Below, in pieces: positions 32,711 to 43,177 of a stretch of 60,567 nt of DNA (its first letter is position 1; each line of letters begins with the position of its first letter). The stretch is from Stagonosporopsis chrysanthemi (Eukaryota > Ascomycota > Dothideomycetes > Pleosporales > Didymellaceae): positions 1 through 60,567 of the forward strand of contig JAFISE010000184.1 in NCBI GenBank assembly GCA_022560025.1. Reading direction: 5' to 3'. Under the pieces are notes generated by a model. That model saw only the letters and a program-made list of their open reading frames with translations, searched no databases and was not told where the DNA came from. The position numbers were made by a program, and so were the translations under genes.

Positions 32711-33649
32711 GGTTGCCTGTACTGGAGGTTGACGTTACGTTGCGGGGAGATAGCGGAGTTTGGGGCCGCAGGGTCCACTTTACGCCATGCTAAGGAGCTC
32801 TTTCGGGTCATGTTCGAATGATCGAGCCGTACTGTAAAGTACCGTATGCAGCAGATTGACTGTAAAGATTCACCGTACAAGCATCGCTGCAAGATACACA
32901 CGTAGATGTGGAGGCAACCTGAAACAAAGGAGACTGTATTGTAAAGTAAACCGTCGCCGTCCAACTCCAGACGCAGACGAATGGCAGCAAGCTAGGCTCT
33001 TCTACTCCCCCGGAAGCAGCCCCTCAAGAAACCCTTCCATCTGTCAAGCCGCCAGCCACTACGACCTCTGGTCTACCACTTCTTCCCCGGCCGAGCCACC
33101 GCTCCGACTATGTTTGCAATTTAGATGTGTTCGTCCCCTGATAACCTTGACCTCCCCACAAGCTGCCAGACCATATCCGAAGGAGGAGAACGCGCGAAGG
33201 AAATGCTTAGGAAACCACACAATAACAAGGAAAGGGCAAGATTAATGCAGAATAGCGCCGTAGGACCAGTGATCATCCGGGAATTGTCGGGGGTAGAGCT
33301 GTGCTCAGCATCCAGAGTATTAGGTGTCGTGCTGACGAAAATCATGATGCAGAATAGTGATAGTCGCCCGCCGTTCACCAGCAAAGTTGAATACTGGGAT
33401 AAGCTTCCAGATACCAAGACAATCGCCAGAAACCCAAGGCCGTAATGGTTGCAAGACACCGAAAAGTCCTGCTAGGTCCTGATTAGGTCTCCGACGAATT
33501 AATCCCGTGAACTGATGAATAGGTGCGAATGCCGTCCAATATGTTGCCAGGACAGCACTGCCGCATTTCCCATTCATTGGTGTAAAGCCGATTCGAACGA
33601 GCCGGTTTACAAGAGAGTTGAGATGACGAATCGAAAGCCGCATCAAGAA
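32711..33649. other. Intergenic, possible short membrane-type open frame
   Basis: 0.94 kb between the UBX gene and the casein kinase 3' end. On the minus strand an open frame at 33459-33121 (112 codons) encodes two or three hydrophobic stretches (GFLAIVLVSG, LSLFCIMIFV, LFCINLALSLLLCGFL). No homologue is recognised, the start context is unremarkable, and it could be chance or one exon of a small membrane protein. Confidence 0.3.
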
Positions 33650-35061
33650 TCAGTAGCCGCCAGATGCATACTGGTCCCCGCCACGCTTGTTGGCCGAACG
33701 AAGCTGCCTGAACAGAGAATCAGAGGTTAGTAAATTCTGACTGTGGCGTCCTCCGCGCAAAAGCGTTGTCGAACACCAAACGCAGAGGAAGGGGTCCTTA
33801 CAAGGATCAGATATATCGAACTCACATTCCGGTGCCCTCCTGGCGTGCATTGACCGGTCCGCGCTTGGCGCCGGCCGCAGTGCCAGCGTTGGCAGCGGCA
33901 GTGGTGGTGACGTGACGTCCGCGGCCCTTGTCGTCTTCCTCACCCTGGCCCTGACCAGCAGCCTGGGCAATGGCCTGGGCGTTCTTCTGGTACTTGTAGA
34001 CAGTCCAGTCGAAGACGTAGTCGTACTGGAAGCCCTCGCGGACGAAGAGGTCACGGAAAATCTTGCGGAGGTAGGAGTAGTCCGGCTTGTCGTCGAAGCG
34101 GAGAGAACGGGTGTAGTTCAGGTAGATGGCGAACTCGTTGGGGAAGCCACGGCAAAGGACCTCGGTGGGAGTGGTCATCTTCTTCTCCATGATGCGGTCG
34201 TACTTCTGCTTCTTGGTAGCCGCCTTCAAACCCTGCCAGGGAAGAGAGCCGCGGCAGAAGTAGAGCATAACATAGCCGAGGGACTCCATGTCATCACGGC
34301 GGGACTGCTCTGCTTTGAGTTAGCACACACAACCATGTAAGGTTGGTAGTCAACGTACCGACACCCAAGTGGGTGTTGATGGAAGCGTAACGAGCGGTAC
34401 CAGTCAGGTTCTTGTTCTCTCTGTACGGAATGTGGAAGTGAGTCTTGGGATCACGGTACTTCTTGGCCAGACCGAAATCGATCACGTTGACCTGGTTGCC
34501 ACGCTTGCCAATGCCCATGAGGAAGTTGTCAGGCTTGATATCACGGTGGATGAAGGACTTGGCGTGGATGTACTCGATGCGGGAGATGAGCTGATCGGCG
34601 AGCAAGAGGACGGTCTTCAGCGAGAACTTGCGGTTGCAGAAGTTGAAGAGATCTTCCAGGGAAGGACCGAGCAGATCGAGGACCATGGCGTTGTAGTCGC
34701 ACTCAGTACCAAACCAGCGCACGAAGGGAATACCGACACCGCCGGCAAGAGACTTGTAGACGCGGGCTTCATACTCCAACTGAGGGTGCTTGGCCTTGAC
34801 GCTCTCGAGCTTGATAGCAATCTCTTCGCCAGAGATGATGTTGGTACCTGCTGGGGTTAGGTCAAAGTAAGAGCAGAGGCCTGCTTCTACACGCACCGAG
34901 GTAGATGTCACCGAACGAACCGCTACCAATCTTGCGGCCGATTCTGTACTTGTTGCCGACACGAAGATCCTGTAACAGTCAGCAGCTGGCCTCACTGGCG
35001 AGGTCGCGCGGGCTCTGCACATAGGTACAGGCTGCGGGGTGATGCGTACCATTGTCGTCAT
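33650..35061 (-). CDS. HRR25: Casein kinase I (CK1 delta/epsilon, Hrr25/Hhp1 type)
   Basis: Five exons, 35061-35050 (MTTM), 34969-34897, 34847-34359, 34309-33826 and 33707-33650, encode 371 aa. It is a Ser/Thr kinase acting in vesicle traffic, DNA repair, ribosome maturation and, in fungi, the circadian clock. The kinase domain is complete: IGRKIGSGSFGDIYLG (glycine loop), EEIAIKLES (VAIK lysine), FIHRDIKPDNFLMG (catalytic loop), DFGLAKKYRD, and TGTARYASINTHLGVEQSRRDD (the SIN motif replacing APE, diagnostic of CK1). The tail after residue ~300 is Ala/Gln/Gly-rich. The last exon (QLRSANKRGGDQYASGGY) is inferred from a GTGAGT donor and TTCTCTGTTCAG acceptor. Without splicing, translation would stop three residues earlier at GTGM. 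Start and first intron are supported by the usual MTTM-DLRVGNKYRIG junction. Confidence 0.94.
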
Positions 35062-37007
35062 GGTTGCGAAGGGTCGACCTTGAGGAGGCTGGCCTGCAGG
35101 TGATGTGGTGGTCGTAGTGGGGGCGTCGGGCGAGACGCGGTGGCGGAGGTGGAGGTGTTGTGGTGGTGGAGGTGAGGCTCAGCCTGTTGCAGGTGGACCG
35201 GTCAGTATTGAGGCTTTTGCCAACAAGGCGGTGAGTAAGCGGTGCGGGCAAGCGAGGCGGCCGACAAGGGAGGTAGCGCGAGCGAGAGTGAGAGAGAGTA
35301 GGGAACGCAGCAGGGCAGAGGTGCAAAACTGCTGGTGTGGGGGATCAATAGGGATGAGGTGGAGGCAGGGAGCTGGTAGGGCGGGACCTCGCTCGTTCGC
35401 TCGCTCGCTGGGCTGGACTTACAGGGCGTGGATGGGCACCAACGGACACGGACACCGGGATTGCTGGAGAAGGCTGCAAACAAGACTGGTGCACTGCAAG
35501 AGACGTGCAAAAGGCGGCTGCACGCTACAGAACAGCAGAGGGCCCGGGGAGAAAGCACAGCAGTGGTAGTGCGAGAGAGCAGGTGAGGAGTCGGGCAGTC
35601 TGGAAGGTGTAGTTAGCCACAGCAGCCTTGGCAGGCGACTGCGCTACCACCTTCCGCACGGCGAGCAGCGCGCCCTGCACCCACGCTCAACCCGGAAGAA
35701 CATCTGCCCAGCAACAGCCTGCGCCTGCGTCTTCACGCCATCCGTGGCCAGGTCTGCACTGCCGGAATGCTGCGAGCGTTTCAGATGCCGCAAACTGCTG
35801 CCCGCTTCATGCCGTGACCACGTAGTTGCACCAGACACTGCCCCTTTATGCGCTCTCCACTCTTCACGCTTACTGTACAGCTCGCCCATATACCGGGGCG
35901 GCGCCCAACGTAGCCACGCCTTTTGCTCGTCGATTGCTCCCCGTTTGCCTATGGTTCTGCTGGCTATGCAGTGCGAACTGTGGGCGATCTGGCAGCAATC
36001 CTTCGGCGGATCGATCTCACAGGCAGGCTAAGATCGGCCTGCTGCAACACCTTCGGCCTCAAAGCTTGAACACCTTAAGTAAGTAATGCAACATCGGCGG
36101 TTGTGCTGACGATGCCCAGCCACCGAGTCACTGCCTGCCTGGAAGGTTTTGCAGCGCACATTTGTTGAACTGAAAACGGCGTTTAATGTTTGTCCTGCTA
36201 GTTCTCCCGGAGTCAGGGTCTTGCTCTGATGTCGGTGGCTTGTGATGCAATGCGGTTGACAGCTGTAACACTCCAACTGGAACAACGTTTCCGACTCGTA
36301 GACTTGCTCCAATGCCATGATCAATGGGCAGTTTCTGGCATAGCTTGTTTATTGCCAGGTCACGAAATGCCTTGTCTTATGCAAACATGTAATGCTGCGT
36401 TGATATGGACTCGGGTTGTCTTAAACTGTATCACCTGATCTGTCTCGAAGTTCTCGAATTTGGCCAATGCAAACAAGTGTTCAATTCCTAGACAACGGTG
36501 CCATGACATATCAAAATTCTGCGAATGGATTGTACTCCAATGTTCCGTTTTCGTATCTAGCACGCGCCAGAAGTATGGCCAACGCACATGCCTTTCCATT
36601 CAATCATGTCCGCACAGTGAGTGGAAGCGCGTTCAGGTCAATTTTGTTAACTTCCGCAGTCTGGTCAGACAGAGGTGTATGCAATATTAACGATCTAACC
36701 AGGGGAAAAACTGTAAGTAAGTAATCATAGGCTCTCCTATTGTGTTTAGATAAAACATCCTTGATTAGCCCAGTAAATTCAAATTAGGTTGATGGTGTGC
36801 TGCCGATAGGAAACCAGACACCGCGGTCGCAGGTCGTTCTCTCACAAAGTACTCGACCGGTCGGAAGATGTAATTCGTAACAAGCTTGCATTGCCAAAGT
36901 CTATACAGCCACCTCAATGTGAGGCGTTTCCGGCAGCTTCCGCACACACGGCTATTGTACAGTGCCTCTTATGGTATCGTGACCTCCATCATCGTGCGTT
37001 ATCGAAT
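35062..37007. other. Intergenic (CK1 upstream region), no gene recognised
   Basis: Nearly 2 kb. The part next to CK1 (35100-35560) is purine-rich on the plus strand, so its minus strand is a pyrimidine-rich leader, as often seen for highly expressed fungal genes. The rest (35600-37000) has only short unsupported frames and becomes more AT-rich. Confidence 0.5.
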
Positions 37008-37449
37008 CTAGTGGCTGGGCGAAGCGTTCTTGACGGCCGGGTTGCGGGGGTCGTTCTTGTACTCGTCGGCTGATAATTGTCAGCTCCGTTCATAGCAGCG
37101 AGGGTTCCTGTCTTTTAAGTGGGATAACTGACCCTGGCCCATGGCGTTGGCGGCAGCGTTGACACCGTAGAGGATGACGAGGCCTGTGAGAAGTTGTTAA
37201 CGTTGTCCAGCGAGCGCTCTTGTCCCCCCCTGCATTGTCCAATTGACCCGATCCATCTTCTTTCAGTCTCCTCCTCTTCCGTGATTCTTAATTGGCATTC
37301 TTGACGTACCAGAGACGTAGAAGGGCCACATGGGCTTAGCTGTGATCAGGCATCTGTTAGCTGTGTTCCTCGGCCTCAATTGCGCTTCTGCAAGCTGCGC
37401 GGAATGACGTACCGACTTGCGCGGGGAACTTGCGACCGAGGAGAGACAT
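37008..37449 (-). CDS. ATP18: ATP synthase subunit i/j (Fo, mitochondrial)
   Basis: Four exons, 37449-37413, 37339-37310, 37183-37133 and 37069-37008, encode 59 aa, the expected length. The assembled protein starts MSLLGRKFPAQVAKPMWPFY, continues with one membrane helix (VILYGVNAAANAMG), and ends DEYKNDPRNPAVKN. This is the pattern of fungal Atp18, a small single-pass subunit near the membrane base of the ATP synthase peripheral stalk. All three introns have consensus ends and each interrupts a codon after its first base. Length alone would make it easy to miss. Confidence 0.9.
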
Positions 37450-37686
37450 CTTGACGTGTGATGGAGAGGCAATGGGTGGATCTGCGGGTGCCGTGGGAGA
37501 TGGGAGTTGATGGGTCGTCGCTCCTAGCCCGAAGTTCTCGTTGGGCTTGGCAGCACGAGGTCGGCGGACGGGACTGGTGAGACCGACGTTGTTTACAACC
37601 CCTCACGCATACCCCACAACTACAACAACGCGCGGACGGAAGAGCTTTAGACACGTGTGTATAGGGACAGAACCTGCAACAGGAAT

Positions 37687-38265
37687 ATGGCGTCAGCATT
37701 GGAAGGCTGCGTCGCCTCGCTGCGCGCCAGCATGCAGAACCTCGACTCGACAATCAACATTCTCGATGACGGTGTGAGCGACATGCCACGGCTGGCCAAG
37801 GTGTTGCAAACAACACGGGTATATACGCTCCGTGGGCTGTAGAATTACGCTTGCTGACTGCACAAGCATTTCGAGCTTATCTCGGAATCTGACCTCCAGA
37901 CTGCCCAAGGCGCGCTGCTCTCTGAGATTCGCCCTGAAGTCGACAACCTACTGAAACGCGTCGAGAATTATCTAGATAAGCTCGAACGTCGCGAGCATTC
38001 TCTCATTGCGAAATGCGACTTGAACGATGGCCGCTTGGGGCGCGACAGCACAGGAGGGGCAGGTTCGAGGCCCGCCAGTCGAGCAGCAGCCGGCCGAAGC
38101 AACGCACGAGCGGCAACTGCGCAGCAAGAGCTGAAATACAAGCAACTGAAGGCAAGGAAGGACAGATTGAGCTATGCAGTAGAAACGCTCGAAATGCAGG
38201 CAAAGCAGAGGGAAAGGCAGCTCCGGATGAGCATGGCCGCTCCTCAGCAGTTCGACGATTACTAG
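37687..38265 (+). CDS. SPC19: DASH complex subunit Spc19
   Basis: Two exons, 37687-37818 and 37867-38265, encode 176 aa. The DASH/Dam1 complex is a fungal-specific ring that couples kinetochores to spindle microtubules. Conserved features are the N-terminal helix LDSTINILDDGVSDMPRLAKVLQTTRHFEL, cut by the intron exactly between TTR and HFEL, and PEVDNLLKRVENYLDKLERREHSLIAK. A C-terminal coiled coil (ELKYKQLKARKDRLSYAVETL) follows an Ala/Arg/Ser-rich linker. Its upstream region of 237 bp is shared with the divergent ATP18. Confidence 0.93.
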
Positions 38266-38930
38266 GGCTAGGAAAGGAGTTGCATTTAAAAGGACTTAGG
38301 GGAGTCCGGCATGGCCTGACGACAGTGAGCAATTGGTGGGCGTTTTGCATTTGAGATACCCCGGAATAAAGTTTTTTACTTTCCAGACTCCAGCTGCTTT
38401 TGAATGAGCTCAGCTTCCACATTTTACAGTGATCGAGACAGGTTCGCTGTTGTAGCAGATCTTGTGACTATGGCTGACTCCAAGAATGGTTTTTCGGTAT
38501 AGTGGAAGGCGCTATCTGTTGCGAAGCTTTCGAATCGCAGAGCTTGCCTGCATTGACCTCAGACTCTTCACCAAACTCAAAATTCGAGACATAAAATCCA
38601 GTCGTTCGCCTACACAAGACGTCTTTGTTATGCTAATTGTAAACCTCCATCTGCGGAATCGAAGCGCTATCAAGCGGGGGAAATCTAACAGATATCCTGG
38701 ATATTCTGTCAGAGAAACGACCAGAGTGGTATGTTCTACAACTGCAATTCAGGCCCCAAAAAGAAATTGAGTGTGTTCAGAAAAAGTCAAGAAAGCCAGC
38801 ATCCATCATGACATGCCAAGGGCCCGTGCGGGATGACTAAGACAGAGACTTCGGAATCGCTCGCGAATTCAACGATACGCAAGCTCAAGGCCGCACCAGC
38901 AATTGCATCCCCACCATCCCACTATCCATC
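38266..38930. other. Intergenic, no gene recognised
   Basis: About 0.66 kb, relatively AT-rich, with no open frame having a supporting feature. It serves as the ATP16 upstream region. Confidence 0.55.
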
Positions 38931-39632
38931 ATGAGCGCCCTCCGCATTGCCCGCTCCGCCCTCCGCGCGCGCCCTGCCGCCATCGCCCGCCCCATCCAGC
39001 GCCGTGGATACGCTGAGGTTGCCTCGGACAAGATCAAGCTCTCCCTAGCTCTTCCTCACCAGGTACGACCGGCCGCACCTGCTGCATCTCGAAAACGCTG
39101 CCAGAAAGCTCCATCTTTGCAGATCTAATGCTGATTTATTGTTGCGCAGACCGTCTTCAAGTCACAGGATGTGTATGTTCGCCCCGAACCCGACCGAACC
39201 CGCAATGCGAACGAGCGATTACTGACATGACGGATTGTGCAGCGTCCAGGTCAACCTTGCCGCCGAGACCGGTGATATGGGTGTTCTGGCCAACCACGTT
39301 CCTTCCATTGAGCAGCTGAAGCCCGGTCTGGTCGAAATCATCGAGGAGTCCGGCAGCAACAAGCAGTTCTTCCTGTCTGGTGGATTCGCCGTTGTCCAGC
39401 CCGACTCCAAGCTCAGCATCAACGCGGTTGAGGGCTACCCGCTCGAGGACTTCAGCCCCGAAGTATGTTTACACGGCAGACACCATGCATAGAAGCTGAC
39501 AACGGACAGGCTGTCAGGAACCAGATCGCCGAGGCCCAGAAGATTGCCAACGGCAGCGGTAGCGAGCAGGACATTGCTGAGGCCAAGATTGAGCTTGAGG
39601 TTCTTGAGAGTCTGCAGGCTGCTCTCAAGTAA
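38931..39632 (+). CDS. ATP16: ATP synthase subunit delta (F1, mitochondrial)
   Basis: Four exons, 38931-39062, 39150-39172 (23 nt), 39243-39462 and 39510-39632, encode 165 aa. The first ~25 residues (MSALRIARSALRARPAAIAR) are an Arg/Ala-rich mitochondrial presequence. The mature part contains KIKLSLALPHQTVFKSQDV, then VNLAAETGDMGVLANHVPSIEQLKPG, FFLSGGFAVVQPDSKLSINAVEGYPLEDF, and a C-terminal two-helix hairpin (AVRNQIAEAQKIANG...AKIELEVLESLQAALK). This is the mitochondrial delta (bacterial epsilon) subunit of the F1 central stalk. The short second exon holds TVFKSQD and its removal would break a conserved block. Confidence 0.96.
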
Positions 39633-40015
39633 GCGTGTAAATAAGCGTTCAGGAGCATGAAGATGTGGTATGTATAATATCAAGCCAGCTGGTCGGTGTA
39701 TCATGACAGTGAGGACCACCAGAGTGTTCCAAGGTTCACGTAATGTGTGGGAAAACGCGGCGTGCTTTCCGTCTTGACTCGATAGAAGGTGCATCATGAG
39801 CCATCCCAAACATTTTTTTCTCCACCTCTCCTCCGTCCTGCCCCCATTCTTTCACACTGGACTGCAGCTCTTCAATCCAGCGTCAACCTAAACCGTCGTT
39901 AGTCTTCTCCTCCTCCTATTATTCTCATTTCCTTGATTGTCACTCATTATTACGTGATTCTCGGCAGCACTACCTGAGTGCATTGAGAGTCAATTTCTTC
40001 TCACCACTATCCCAC

Positions 40016-42214
40016 ATGCGCCGAGGCTTCGATCACCCCTGGTCAAGCTCTCCAACGCCTAGCAATACGAGCGCCGGCGAGCAGACGCAACGCACAAGAC
40101 ACGGCCAGTACGATGTTGTTGCACCGTCAGATACCATTCAAGCCCGGCGAGACGTGTCGAAGCAAGCAAGCCTGAACCTCCCACCGCAGGGACGCGTCCA
40201 GTCTGCTTCAGAGCGCAAATCGCCTGCATATCTCGAGGGCAAGAACCCTTACGGACAGATCCTGGAGGACGTCGACCATCCTTATCGACGGTCGAGAATT
40301 ACTGGAGGGGCGCCTTCGCAGATTGGTGCAACCTCTGAAGGACGTCCCCGAACATCAGGCTCTTTCCACTTTAAGACTCGTCCTGAAGCAGTGGTTGAGC
40401 CTGAGTTGGAGGTCACTTTGCAAGATCCTCCGCCGACTTTGCTGCTGCGCCCGAGAGCCTCAAGCTCAGTCAAGGCTGCGAAAGACTTCTTTGATGGCAA
40501 GGCGTTACAAACCCAGTCGGGATTTTTCCCAAAACCAGAAACTGCAGCAGCAGCGGTCGGTCCTGTAGGGAAACAACCTGTTGCCCCAAGATCACATTTT
40601 CCTGCGCAACCGGGCTCGAGCGTTGGGCCTTCTGTACCACCTCTTCCGCCTGAGTCCTTTTCAAGTCTCGATCCAAAGGTTGAAGTCGAACAGTATGCCC
40701 ATCTTAGAAGCAACATCAGGGTTCCCAAGGTGACCATTCGCAAAATCACAGCACCTCAAGGATCCTCTGAATATGACGAAATCTCTTCGTCTGATCAGTC
40801 TGAACGAAAGGCTGCAAGACGTCGATCTACCAATGTCTTCGAATCTGCACCTCAAGAAGCAAGTCCATTAGACCATGGGTGGTGTGCCACTGGAAACATT
40901 CCGATAGTGAGCGACACCTACGGTCCATCACTGGGTGTTTCTGAATGCAGAACCAGACGAGATTGTTGTTGTCCAGTGAGGCGTTCCACGTGTGAATCAA
41001 CACCAGTAGCTGAAAACGATGAAGGCGCATTCGAAAGACCATTGCTGTTTCACAGCCAAGCCAAGCGTGCGGGATCTGATTGTTGTGTTCGAGGACCTGT
41101 CGAAGACTTCCCTAGATCTGCCGTCAGATACTTCAGCGAGCGCAGGTCTTTCAGTACTCCACTGACTAATGAGGAAATCTCAACTGGCCAAAGGACGCAG
41201 CCAAGGTCTTGCTAGTTCTCAGACCATTCGTCAGGACTACACAACACCAATGCGTCTAGCGAGAATATAGGAGGGTACACTGGTGCTTCTTCCAACAGTA
41301 TCTGCCATGATGGCCCCGCTTTTATACCTTCGACATTGCGTCGCAACCCCCCTGATGAATTGATTCTGCAGCATCCATCTTCCACACGCTTTGACGATGC
41401 GGATGTCGAAGTGCCGGACCACGTAGACTGGCGTGCAGCTTATGGGAGACGCAATACCAGCGACTTTGGCTTTCCCGGTGCACGTATCAAGCCAGGCAAT
41501 ACGCCGCGCACACCGAGGCCTCTTCGTGACCCTGGCAACTGGATCAAGCGATTTTGTGGGCACTTTTCATACAAGGATGACTCTCAGTCTCGACAAGATG
41601 CATACAGGAGGCTTTGTCGTGCGTGTGCAACAAAGCCCCAACCAACGAATCAACAGCTAGTGAAGCGATGGACGGCACATAACAAAGTGACGCGTGACTC
41701 GTCGCGTGCTCCAAGGAATGGCGACAATGCAAGTCATCGCAACTCGAGGCGTGAAAGGGAACGATCTGATCACTCGCCAGCCGAAAGATGTGAAAGCATT
41801 CTTACAGAGGAGTTGGAGACCATGATCGACTCCATCCTCGCCGAACACACAAACACGCTGCAAAACGTGATCAACAACCTAACACAAAGCCACCCCAGCC
41901 TTATCCAGCAACGTCCTCCACCAAAACGCCCTCTCCCACAGCACCACCTACGACGCACACCTCACCGCCCTTCCTACGCGCTCCAAACCGCCCGCCTGCC
42001 CCACACCTCGCACCCATACCCCCTTCCCCGCACAGCAGAGAACCTCAACGTCGGGCTCCCTGGCCAGCTCGCGCCCAACATCAACGACAGCCCTTCTCTC
42101 CTGCGCGCGCGCATCAGGACAATGGATGACCTCGTCGCTTTGGTGCACTCTGCGGCAGATGATCTGGGCGTTGATTTGGAGAACAGGCCTAGTGAGAGGG
42201 ATGAGGAGGGGTGA
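40016..42214 (+). CDS. Uncharacterised, mostly disordered protein with a Cys/His cluster
   Basis: Proposed exons are 40016-41153 and 41223-42214, giving 709 aa. The reading frame is continuous from 39983 to 42214 except for one TAG at 41213-41215. A GT-AG intron of 69 nt (GTACTC...TTCTCAG, 41154-41222) would remove it and keep the frame. If not spliced, the product would end at about 400 aa. The N-terminal ~380 residues are Ser/Pro/Arg-rich with no domain recognised. A more ordered segment follows at about 430-510 (VPDHVDWRAAYGRR and GNWIKRFCGHF...LCRACATKP), with a C-x2-H and C-x2-C spacing that could bind zinc. A later helix (LTEELETMIDSILAEHTNTLQNVI) and a final helix (TMDDLVALVHSAADDLGVDL) may be interaction sites. 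I do not recognise the family and give no function. Confidence 0.5.
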
Positions 42215-42251
42215 AGGGGTGCGGTGGTGGAGGGGGAGGGGGGGTAAGGGA

Positions 42252-42651
42252 GGGGGGGGGGGGGCTGTGTGGCTGGTGCGGTTTTACTCTGTCTTGTTCT
42301 GGCTTGCCTCGCCTTGCCTTGCCTTGTCTTGCCTCACACTACGTAGTCAAGACCCTCTCTCTCTCTCTCTCTCTCGCGTTGAGCTCTGCATTGATGGTAC
42401 TATGGTACAATAGAATTCACTTCCTCGATCATTTTCTTAGCCCGTCATCTTTTCTTAACTACTTTGCATTGCATTATTTTACATTAAATTGTATTGCACC
42501 GTATCATTGCCGCGCCACTGCTGCTCCCACTCCTACTCCATCAGGACTTGTCTCACCGTGGATCAACTCAAGGTTTGCGTTTGCGTTTGCCGGGTTAAGT
42601 GCACCTCTGCTCTGCTCTGCTCTGCTCTGCTCTGCTCTGCTCTGCTCTGCT
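42252..42651. repeat. Cluster of simple repeats
   Basis: Within 400 bp: a 13-base poly-G (42252-42264), CTTGC-type pentamers (about 42302-42332), a (CT)n run (42354-42375) and a perfect (CTCTG)n pentamer array at about 42605-42651 with nine units. They lie in the spacer between two convergent genes. GATA-like and GTGT repeats follow around 42720-42800. Confidence 0.85.
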
Positions 42652-43177
42652 GGGGGATACACAGGTGGGGGGTGCACAGGTGCAGACGAAGAGAGCGAGA
42701 GAGAGAGCAGTAGATAGATGCATGAATGGGTGTGTATGTGAGTGAGTGTAAAAGTCAAACGTGTAGGTAGTAGATCTAGATAGATAGGGTGTGTATCAAG
42801 TCGAGAACGTTGAATGTGTGGATAGATATTACAGTCGAATGTATGGGGGGTATTACATGCAAAGCGGCGTGTGACGCAGCGCTCGCAATTACAGAGACTA
42901 AACTCTACTACTCCCCCCCACTCCCCCCCTCCCCCTAAGAAAAATAGCCCTGGCCTGGCCTGGCCTGCTGGGCCGGACACTAGAAGCGTACAGGCAGGGC
43001 ATGCGACTCACAGCGGCGGTGCGCCGGGTATCTTTCTTCCCTGGCCACGCCGAACGCCAGGGCGTGTGTGACGCGCGAGCCTGCCTCGGGGCTGGATGGG
43101 TGGAGGGGCGGCGGTGTTGGGGGCCCTCGAGACTGATTGAATGGTGAGTATGTGATATCCAACTCGTCCCCAACTCT

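Noticed and set aside
42489..42713. 74-codon frame across the CTCTG array
   Set aside because: Repeat-derived Cys-Ser-Ala-Leu text, not a protein.
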